This document shows, in pieces, positions 38,678-45,000 of a stretch of DNA of 45,000 nucleotides; position 1 is the first letter of the stretch; the number at the start of each line of letters is the position of its first letter. The position numbers and the translations under genes were made by a program. The stretch is from the NCBI GenBank assembly GCA_963575745.1, contig CAUYUJ010001414.1, forward strand, positions 243,270-288,269. Reading direction: 5' to 3'. This DNA is from Prorocentrum cordatum. Taxonomy: Eukaryota > Sar > Dinophyceae > Prorocentrales > Prorocentraceae. Under the pieces are notes generated by a model. The model was not told the DNA's origin, made no database searches, and saw only the letters and a list, made by a program, of their open reading frames with translations.

Positions 38678-38838
38678 CCAGGAGGAGAACGAGCAGGTGG
38701 TGGCGAGCGTCCTGGCCTCCGAGGAGGGCGCCGCCTTCCGGCTGGCCAGCTGCCTGCCGTGGTGGCCGCGGCGCGGGCACGCGAGCTGCTTCCCCGGCGC
38801 CGAGCTCTGCGTGCGCACCGAGCTCGAGGACCAGACCA
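38678..38838 (+). CDS. NSUN5: NSUN5-like methyltransferase, exon h
   Basis: Reads QEENEQVVASVLASEEGAAF, RLASCLPWWPRRGHASCFPG, AELCVRTELEDQT. ENExVV, the LPxWPxRG strand and FPGAExCxR are conserved in the C-terminal part of NSUN5 proteins. The 5' join is secure through CCAGGAG. The 3' join is less so: CCA (38,836-38,838 and 39,978-39,980) gives LEDQT-IGFF, while a CAG repeat three codons upstream would give LEDQ-FAPAIGFF. No canonical GT or GA donor fits either. Confidence 0.9.
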
Positions 38839-39064
38839 GTCGTGGCGCTGCACCCTCGGGGGACCACTCCAGCCAGGCGCCCCTCGGGCAAGGAAAAAGT
38901 CAGGGCGGGAGGTGTTCTGCTATTCTCGGCCCCCCAGGGGGCCCTCACCGGCCCTCGGGACCGTCAAAAAAGGCCTCAGGATGGAAAACGGGCCCTGGGG
39001 ACTTGGCGGAGACCTTTGGGGGACGACGTGATGAAAAAGTCATGACGTCGTGGGACCTCCCCAG

Positions 39065-39255
39065 GGATCCAACGTATTGAAGAAGTCAAGACGCAGAAGT
39101 TTTTCACAGCTTTCCGCCTCTGGGGACCCTCGCCGGGCCCCAGTACGGACAAAAAGCGGCTCAGGATGAAAAACTGGTCCTGAGGAACGGGTCGAGATTT
39201 CCGGAGGCACCAGATTGAAAAAAATCACCGCTTCGGATCTCTGGGTCCTCCGCTC
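39065..39255 (+). mobile_element. Family 14 element, forward orientation
   Basis: CAAGACGCAGAAGTTTTTCA, AGCTTTCCGCCTCTGGGG, CCCTCGCCGGGCCCC, AGCGGCTCAGGATGAAAAAC, AACGGGTCGAGATTTCCGG, CTTCGGATCTCTGGGTCC. A related partial piece (TCAGGATGGAAAACGGGCCC) lies at 38,970-39,060. Confidence 0.75.
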
Positions 39256-39477
39256 CTCACATGGGTGTCTCTTCTTGTGCCCGACGTGGGCTCGATGCGG
39301 ACTCGACGCGGGTTGGACGAATTCCATCTGGATTCGACACGGATGCGACGCGGATGCGGGCGCGATGGGGCAGACAAGGCCCCCCGAAGATGCAGCACGA
39401 TATGTGGGCAGTGCCAAGGGGGCGACACCACCATCGGGGGTCGCCGGTTCCCTCCTGGAAGTCGAGGTGCTGGGAGC

Positions 39478-39648
39478 CAAGCTGTAAGTCGAGCGTGTCC
39501 ATCTACAGGAGGAAAATTCAACAGCTCAACAAAGAGTCTGGAAACGATGTTTCTGTTTTACTTTTCGGAGGTATTTGTTTGATCATGTCTTGCTTATATT
39601 AGATGTTTCGTCCAACATCTCCCTGTAGGGGACATGCCCGACCTAGTC
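39478..39648 (+). mobile_element. Family 6 TIR element
   Basis: GTAAGTCGAGCGTGTCCATC-TACAGGAGG at the left and CATCTCCCTGTAGGGGACAT-GCCCGACCTA at the right are inverted. It lies in the intron between exons h and i. Confidence 0.85.
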
Positions 39649-39769
39649 GAAGCTCGAAGAGGCTCTTGGCTGTGTCGCGCCGCTTTGGAAAAAAGGCCCC
39701 GGAGTGTTCGTAGGGGAACCGTTTTTTTGAGGGGGGACGCTTCCTCGAGGATGTGGCGACCCCGCTTAC

Positions 39770-39945
39770 TTCGGAGGTTGATAGAGCTCCTACCCTGACA
39801 CGTCGATTCGCGAATTGGCCGTTTTCGGTTCGCGAGAGCGCGTCGCGGCCGTCACTTTTGCGGGTCCAGGTCCGTCGATCTCGGTCACTGGCCGTTTTCA
39901 CTACAAGGTGGTTTACTCAAGGGCGGTTTGTCCACCGCCGACTAC
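39770..39945 (+). mobile_element. Family 13 element, copy before the last exon
   Basis: ACTTCGGAGGTTGATAGAGC, CTGACACGTCGATTCGCGAA, CGTCGCGGCCGTCACTTTTG, AGGTCCGTCGATCTCGGTC, AAGGTGGTTTACTCAAGGGC-GGTTTGTCCACCGCC. The second copy is at 40,063-40,217. Confidence 0.8.
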
Positions 39946-39977
39946 TGGTGGTGACGCCCACTGGCAGTTTGCCCCGG

Positions 39978-40024
39978 CCATCGGCTTCTTCGTGGCGCTG
40001 TTCGAGCGCGCTGCCGCCACGTGA
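39978..40024 (+). CDS. NSUN5: NSUN5-like methyltransferase, last exon i
   Basis: Reads IGFFVALFERAAAT and stops at TGA 40,022-40,024. GFFVAxFER is the closing beta-strand of the RsmB/NSUN fold, normally close to the C terminus, so this is probably the natural end, without the basic tail of animal NSUN5. The unspliced frame extends 5' to 39,815 but has no family similarity before IGFF. Copies of one element (family 13) stand on both sides. Confidence 0.88.
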
Positions 40025-40062
40025 GGTCGATCTCGAAAAATAGTGGCTACATGTACCAATCG

Positions 40063-40220
40063 GGGGTGGACAGACCTCCCACCCTGAAACGTCGATTAGC
40101 GAATCGGCCGTCGCGGCCGTCATTTTGTCTTTTTTGCGGGTTCAGGTCCGTCGATCGCGGTCCCAGGCCGGTCTCACTAGAAGGTGGTTTACTAAAGGGA
40201 GGTTTGTCCACCGCCGAACC
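40063..40220 (+). mobile_element. Family 13 element, copy after the stop codon
   Basis: CAGACCTCCCACCCTGAAAC, GTCGATTAGCGAATCGGCCG, GCGGGTTCAGGTCCGTCGAT, AAGGTGGTTTACTAAAGGGA-GGTTTGTCCACCGCC. It starts about 40 bp after the NSUN5-like stop. Confidence 0.8.
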
Positions 40221-40228
40221 AAGAAATA

Positions 40229-40378
40229 CCGTGTTTGCCTCCAGGGTGCCCTGGGTCTCGGTTGCTTTGCGATGGGAAGCGTGACTTACCACACACTAAA
40301 AATCTATGGACGTCCTGGGGTTTCAGGGGGTTCTTGTGGAAGGTTTCTTGTGGTCGAGTTCCTGCTGTAAGAAACACC
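40229..40378 (+). mobile_element. Family 10 element, compact copy
   Basis: GTTTGCCTCCAGGGTGCCCT, CGGTTGCTTTGCGATGGGAA-GCGTG, ATGGACGTCCTGGGGTTTCA, GGAAGGTTTCTTGTGGTCGA, GTTCCTGCTGTAAG. It shows the sequence around 31,401 and 33,478 without the intervening tandem arrays. Confidence 0.75.
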
Positions 40379-40654
40379 ACGAGCATAAATCATGTTGCTT
40401 CGAGCGATCCCCACTTCCAGGCCTCGAACGTGTTGGCACAGAGAGAAGGAGATTGGTTTGCCCCGCGGGGCGCCAAGACCGTCAACAAAAAACATGCGGG
40501 AGGACAAAACCCGTCGGCGGGAAGTGATCCAGAGTTCCAGGGACCCCTGTGCACGCCATGTATGTCTGGATCTCTGGATGCCCAGGTCGCAATCTGCCTC
40601 CTATTTCAATCACGCCTTTTGGGGGGAGGGGGGGGGCTGACCCGAACAAAATCT

Positions 40655-40850
40655 ACTCTGGGTTTCTTAATAAGCGTGGGGGGGGGTAGCCCCCCCGAAT
40701 GGGGGTCAACCTCGCCTCGTCGTCGCGCCGCGACGGGGGTCGGAGCGCCTTCGGCGCGCGGTGGCTGCCCGCGACGGGGGTCGGTGTGGGGCTGTCGGCG
40801 GGGGTGACGCCCCCCCGACGCGTATTGAGAACCTCGGAATAATTATTTGA
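40655..40850 (+). mobile_element. Family 15 TIR element
   Basis: GGGTTTCTTAATAAGCGTGG-GGGGGGGTAGCCCCC at the left and GGGGGTGACGCCCCCCCGAC-GCGTATTGAGAACCT at the right are imperfect inverted repeats. Inside, CGCGACGGGGGTCGG occurs twice around GCGCCTTCGGCGCGC. Single copy in this window. Confidence 0.75.
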
Positions 40851-41034
40851 TCCGCCCTCCCACGTCATGTCCCCACGTGCTTCTTCCGACTGGCGGGCAC
40901 TGAACAGAGCAGGGCCTCGGAGGTCTCGGCCCGAGCGCGCCGAGGCGGGACTCCCAGGGACCACAGGTTCTGGCGAGTCGGGTCGGGAGCTCTTCTTACT
41001 GAATGGGGCAGCCCCAACCTCTCGTGGAGAATCA

Positions 41035-41130
41035 TACTTTGTCGGAGGCCCTCGCTGGTTTCTCTTGGATCCTCGCTAGGCCGCCCCATGCGGCGCCTCC
41101 GGCGCCGATCCTAGAGGATCCGCGCGGACC
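41035..41130 (+). mobile_element. Family 5 palindromic element, short
   Basis: TTGTCGGAGGCCCTCGCTGG, TCTCTTGGATCC at the left and GGCGCCGATCCTAGAGGATC-CGCGCGGACCTCAGC at the right. Confidence 0.65.
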
Positions 41131-41332
41131 TCAGCTTGTGGATGTTTACCCGTCTGTCGTTGAGCGTAGGCTATTTGGGATGCTCAAGTCCCAATCTACT
41201 TTAGGCGCCCTCCTACTTTCGGAGTCCAGTGGTGTTCTCTCTCTCCCCCTCGCCGGGGGGCGGGCGGAAGCTCAAGCTGCGTTCGCCGCATTCCTACTTC
41301 ATGCTTCTACCCACCTCTTCCGACCGACGGGT

Positions 41333-41523
41333 ACTCCAGATTTCGTAATAAAAGGGAGGGGGTCTCATTTCGGGGGGGTCTCTTCCAGGCTATCTTGGAG
41401 GGCCTGGGGGGGTCTGGGGACGATGTTTTGGAGGGTTCTCCCACGGGGGACGGGGGGGGGGGTCTAAAACTTCTCGTCTGGGAGGGTTGAGACCTCCTCC
41501 CTTTTATTACGAACTCTGGAGTA
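41333..41523 (-). mobile_element. Family 4 MITE-like element
   Basis: TACTCCAGATTTCGTAATAA and TTATTACGAACTCTGGAGTA ends. The internal order matches the reverse orientation of the 12,239 copy. Flanking TA on both sides. Confidence 0.88.
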
Positions 41524-41574
41524 TGGGGTTTTCGTCCTCCAAGGTTGCACGGCGTGCGTCTCGCGAGCTTCGAG

Positions 41575-41668
41575 TTCGGCCGCTGCTCTGGCCCTCGGCC
41601 GCCTGCTGGCGCTCCGCGCGCCTCGGAGAGGGGGGCCCGCGCGGAGCTCCGGAAGTCCGTGCTGACGT
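41575..41668 (+). mobile_element. Family 5-like palindrome
   Basis: GAGCTTCGAGTTCGGCCGC, TGGCGCTCCGCGCGCCTCGG, GCGCGGAGCTCCGGAAGTCC; partly self-complementary, short and diverged. Confidence 0.45.
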
Positions 41669-41737
41669 TGCCCCCCGTTCCTCTGCGTGTGTCCCTGCCG
41701 TCTGGCAGGAGCCTCCTCGGGCGGGGGAGTGGAGGCC

Positions 41738-41812
41738 TTCTCCTCCTCCTCCTCCTCCTCCTCCTCCTCCTCCTCCTCCCCCTCCTCCTCCTCCTCCTCC
41801 TCCTCCTCCTCC
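41738..41812. repeat. (CCT)n microsatellite
   Basis: About 25 CCT units with one CCCCCT interruption. Confidence 0.95.
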
Positions 41813-42099
41813 GCATGGTCGGGGGAGGGGGGACTTTGGCTGCTGGGGCTTGCCCCGGGAATTCGAGACCACTGCGAAGAAAGCGTTCCAGTTGGCAGTC
41901 TGCGGCTGGTCAGCGGCTGGCGCTTGGCCGCAGACGTGGACGATCCAGTTATGTGGCATCGACGCGAATACAACAAAGTCTTTGAATTCCTTGTAAGTTA
42001 TACAAGTGTGTGTGCGGAAGGAGTTGGCTCAAAGAAGTGCCACCAGCCACACCGCAGTCTCTTATCCTGATGGTGCCAGTTTCACATGCCATCCAGACA

Positions 42100-42198
42100 G
42101 CCGCACGCGTCGCGCGACTCGCGTATTTCTTGGATCCGCGTCGGGGACCCCCCGGCGGCGCCTCCGGCGCCGCCCCTGGCGCGCGGCGCATCTCGCCA

Positions 42199-42243
<45 letters not shown>

Positions 42244-42258
42244 ATGTATATAGATTCG
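42100..42258 (+). repeat. Family 5 fragment followed by (TA)n
   Basis: GCGTATTTCTTGGATCCGCG-TCGGGGACCCCCCGGCGGCG-CC, then a TA microsatellite of about 26 units at 42,203-42,255. The right arm of the family 5 palindrome is missing. Confidence 0.8.
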
Positions 42259-42312
42259 AAGGGTCTCGCCCTCTACCGCCAGCCCCCTCTCTAACTGCGT
42301 GCGGGGCTACGC

Positions 42313-42466
42313 ATAAGTCGGGCATGTCCCTCTACAGGAGAATTACTCAAAAATGGTCAAAAGTAGTCTGGGGACGATCTTCTATTTCCGATTATCTCGG
42401 AATGTATTTCGATTTTTTGTTTATCTTCCAACATACGCTTGTAGGAGGACATGCCCGACTTAAGGC
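42313..42466 (+). mobile_element. Family 6 TIR element, best copy
   Basis: TAAGTCGGGCATGTCCCTCT-ACAGG at the left and CTTGTAGGAGGACATGCCCG-ACTTA at the right: inverted over about 20 bp. 154 bp, AT-richer middle with AAAAGTAGTCTGGGGACGAT. Confidence 0.9.
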
Positions 42467-42473
42467 TACGCAT

Positions 42474-42602
42474 GTTGGTTGGTTAGTTGGTTGGCTAGTC
42501 GGTCGGCTGGCTGGCAACTCGGCAGGGTCGGCTGTTGTTCCTCTGATTTCGCGGTTGGCAGGTCGTTTTTGGCCGGTTGCCGGCTGGCTGGCTGGGCAGG
42601 CG
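42474..42602. repeat. Imperfect GGCT/GGTT tetranucleotide repeat
   Basis: GGTTGGTTAGTTGGTTGGCT, AGTCGGTCGGCTGGCTGGC and later GGTTGCCGGCTGGCTGGCTG. Confidence 0.8.
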
Positions 42603-42814
42603 AGAAGCCATCGGAGGGTACATTCGTGAAGCCATGGGATGCACCACGCGCACACCACCACGCAGGCGCTGCGCAAGGCGGGCTGAGATCGCAACACACA
42701 CAGACTGCACCGCAGCTGCTCTGCCGCGCGAAGTCGTGGCCTCGGGAGCGCGCCCGCGTGGCACCGTGCAGTGGACCGCGGCCTCGGAAGCGCGCACCAG
42801 ATTCAGGAGGGAAA

Positions 42815-42965
42815 AACACACACACACAGACACAATTAATCGTCGATTCCCCAGAAAATATGGGAAACTATGGGAATAGGGGGGGGAAGACAAAAACCAC
42901 AAAAGTATAGGAAAATTTGGGGGATATGTTTATTTGTGTGTATTTATTTGTGTGTTCCAGTTCCC
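42815..42965 (+). mobile_element. Family 3 element
   Basis: CACACACACAGACACAATTA-ATCGTCGATTCCCC, AAAATATGGGAAACTATGGG, AAACCACAAAAGTATAGG, TTTGTGTGTATTTATTTGTG-TGTTCCAGTTCCCCTTC. Best copy of the family. Confidence 0.88.
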
Positions 42966-43354
42966 CTTCATAGATGGAAGGCACAACGGAGGGCGGCCTC
43001 TGGGGCGCCAGCGCGCAGCGGATGGGGCCTCGGGAGCGCGAGCGCGTCGTAGCTGGAAACTAAACTTCGCAGGCTTAGAGGTTGACACCAACACCAAGAT
43101 CGGCGGTGTGCCTCCAGCGAGGGAAGAAGATCCCGATCTCGGTGATGGTGGTAATATTCTGGCTTCCAAGGTGACCGAACTATTGCCACCAACACCGAAA
43201 TCTAGGATCCCCTTCCCCCTGTGGAGGCAACCCCTTGTGTTGGTGTTGGTGCCCATTTCTAGGCCTCCAAGAACTGTGGCCACGAGGGCGCGAAGGGGCT
43301 GTCCTGTATGAGGGGCTGTGGCCACGGGGGCGCTCACGCGAGGTGGTTCGCGTG

Positions 43355-43685
43355 TGAGTGGGGCCTCGGGAGCGCGCGTGCGTGGCAGAGGACACGATGG
43401 GTTGCGGCTTCGGGAGTGCATGTGTCGCGCAATCTGCCAAAATGAGCGTGGCCTTGGGAGCGCGAACTCGCTGCCGTTGAAATAGGACTGCGGCATTGGG
43501 AGCGCGCGCCAATAGTAATTTACGCGGGATTGCGGCCTCGGGAGCGCAAGCATGCTGTATCTTACAAGCGATCGTAGCTTCGGAAGCGCGAGCGCGTTTG
43601 AACTTAAAAGTATGGCTGTGCCCTGGGGAGCCCGAGCGCGCCGTAACTTGCGAGGGGCTGTGGCCTCGGGAGCGTGTCCCGGGCA
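43355..43685 (+). repeat. Degenerate 41-45 bp tandem repeat (GGCCTCGGGAGCGCG)
   Basis: Units begin near 43,361, 43,406, 43,451, 43,492, 43,535, 43,578, 43,621 and 43,663 with GGCCTCGGGAGCGCG or close variants; the other half of each unit is highly diverged. Isolated units lie at 42,740, 42,780 and 43,028. Confidence 0.85.
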
Positions 43686-43729
43686 CCCAAAAGATTCTGA
43701 GAACCCTGGACGGGCATGTGGTCGTTGTG

Positions 43730-44130
43730 TTATGTATTTTTTTGCCCATCGGCGCGGGCCCCCCCCCCCCGTGGAGCAGATCTTGGCTGTTTTCTGGCGC
43801 CTGCTTCGGGCGGGCGGAGTCTCCCCCAGAGGCAGCACTCTTGCAAGCAGCCGCACTGAGCAGAGGTCTGGAGCCAGACCCCCCCCCCGTCCCCCCTGCC
43901 CGCCTTTCCGCCCAATGTCGACACGCCGATTGTATATGATACATTGTGATATTTGTTTTTAACAAAAAAAAACGCTCACCGTGGCAATACAATGCGGTTC
44001 GGCCTTGGGCCGTCGCGCGCTGTGGCATCAAGACGCCCACCGGAATCCGTCTTTCGCACTGGGCCGGCTGCAGGGAGCAGGAGCACATGGCCCCTGCAGC
44101 CTGCCTCGCCCCCAGAAGGGGGCTGGTGGA
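43730..44130. other. No gene recognised
   Basis: Contains C-runs (43,768-43,779, 43,879-43,888) and an A/T-rich patch at 43,930-43,972. No protein-like frame. Confidence 0.4.
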
Positions 44131-44137
44131 TTTCTTG

Positions 44138-44273
44138 GCATCGCTCGGACGTGTGCATGTTTCCTTCGGCGAGGACCATCGAGGAGCAACCTTGATCATT
44201 TGGCGACAAAAAACAAACACGCACGAAACCGGAAAAGAACACAGGGAGTGGACGCCCGAGCGATGGCCAGATT
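44138..44273 (+). mobile_element. Family 2 TIR element, best copy, with target duplication
   Basis: Left end GGCATCGCTCGGACGTGTGC, right end GGACGCCCGAGCGATGGCC. Core: TTCCTTCGGCGAGGACCATC-GAGGAGCAAC, TGATCATTTGGCGACAAAAA, CACGCACGAAACCGGAAAA. GATTT lies just outside both ends (about 44,129-44,133 and 44,271-44,275), a likely 5-bp target-site duplication. Confidence 0.9.
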
Positions 44274-44471
44274 TGCCCCAACGGCTCTGCCAGCCTCGCT
44301 GGGCGGCCCTCCCGGGCACCTGGCCGCAGAGCAGATCGCTCGCTGCCGCGCGCCTCCGGCCCGGCCGGGTGCACTCTGCCGGCACCACTTCGCTGCAGAT
44401 GGTCGTGGCTGCCGGGGAGAAAAACACATCTGGCATCTTGCACATGCGCTTACAAGATGTGTGTGATTGAG

Positions 44472-44725
44472 GATGTGTGTGAATGTGTGTGTGTGTCTGT
44501 CGGTACGTCGCCCCCGGCTCCTGTCCAAGGCGTACCTTTTCTTGTGCAAGCTCTTCGACACCGCCTGTGCTCCGCACCCTCCGGCCGCCGGAGGCCCCGC
44601 CCGCCCGCGCCCTGTCTCCCCAATTAGTGCTTCGCGCGCCCCGCCTAGCTCTTAACCGGAAGAGGCCCGCTCTCGACCCGCCGAACAAAAAGTGTGTGTG
44701 TGTGTGTGTGTTTGTGTGTGTGTGT
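44472..44725. repeat. Two (TG)n microsatellites
   Basis: TGTGTG tracts at 44,472-44,500 and 44,691-44,725, each followed by TGTCTGTCGG, which suggests a shared origin. Confidence 0.85.
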
Positions 44726-44917
44726 CTGTCGGCCCTCCGTGGGCGAAGCGCAGGCTCATACGTCTTCTGGGAGCACACTCGGTGGCGGGCGCTGCCCAGC
44801 CATACTTCCTGCAAGTCGCCATCATCGGCCGTGTGTGTGCTGGAACATGCTCGCGCGCCTCCCAGCATGGCGCCCAGCACTAGCACTCGGAGTCCCGCAG
44901 CGGTGCGACGACAGGCC

Positions 44918-45000
44918 GTGCGGTGACCTCGAAACCCCCCAAGACCTCACCGCACGGTCTGTTCCCGCACGGTCTTGGGGCCCCAGGGGCCCCTGTCGCC
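44918..45000 (+). mobile_element. Family 11 palindromic element, cut by the window edge
   Basis: GGCCGTGCGGTGACCTCGAA, CCCCCCAAGACCTCACCGCA-CGGTCTG, CCGCACGGTCTTGGGGCCCC: inverted pieces like those at 19,840-20,042. Confidence 0.6.

Noticed and set aside
43180-44886. Minus-strand frame of 568 codons
   Set aside because: It crosses a tandem repeat, a family 2 element and TG microsatellites. The peptide carries THTHTH and repeat-derived text, so openness reflects GC bias.

Overview
The window is nuclear DNA of a eukaryotic alga, most probably a dinoflagellate. It is GC-rich, gene-poor and packed with short repeats. The clearest host gene is split into small exons by introns of 0.2 to 8.7 kb, several introns can only be read with GA-AG ends, and exon-intron borders carry short direct repeats. 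These traits are known for dinoflagellates. I found no copy of the dinoflagellate spliced leader, so the assignment rests on architecture and I do not name a genus.

Layout. Positions 1-8,604 hold one minus-strand gene (or a close series of exons) of unrecognised family: a first exon at 7,270-8,604, a second near 2,308-3,321, a frame-broken third near 1,985-2,300, and a last open frame from about 1,680 that runs off the left edge. Positions 8,605-15,270 have no convincing gene and hold microsatellites and short inverted-repeat elements. From about 15,280 to 40,024 on the plus strand lies a gene for an NSUN5/Rcm1-type rRNA cytosine-5 methyltransferase, readable as nine exons. Its introns contain nearly everything else: short palindromic or terminal-inverted-repeat (TIR) elements of at least a dozen families, a 73-bp satellite, a complete LINE-type retrotransposon with an intact 1,888-codon ORF (23,474-29,140), and a 1,041-bp tandem duplication. 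Positions 40,025-45,000 carry further copies of the same element families and no gene I can support.

The most interesting signal is how the NSUN5-like introns are built. The exon sequence at the two ends of each intron repeats by 2-7 bp. At least one intron (33,741-33,958, 218 bp) is simply a complete copy of a TIR element found about ten more times in the window. A second short intron (20,588-20,780, 193 bp) also has imperfect terminal inverted repeats. This is what introners, mobile elements that create introns when they insert, should look like. The window therefore seems to hold one conserved gene cut repeatedly by several families of small intron-forming elements, some of which were later enlarged by nested insertions, satellites and a LINE.
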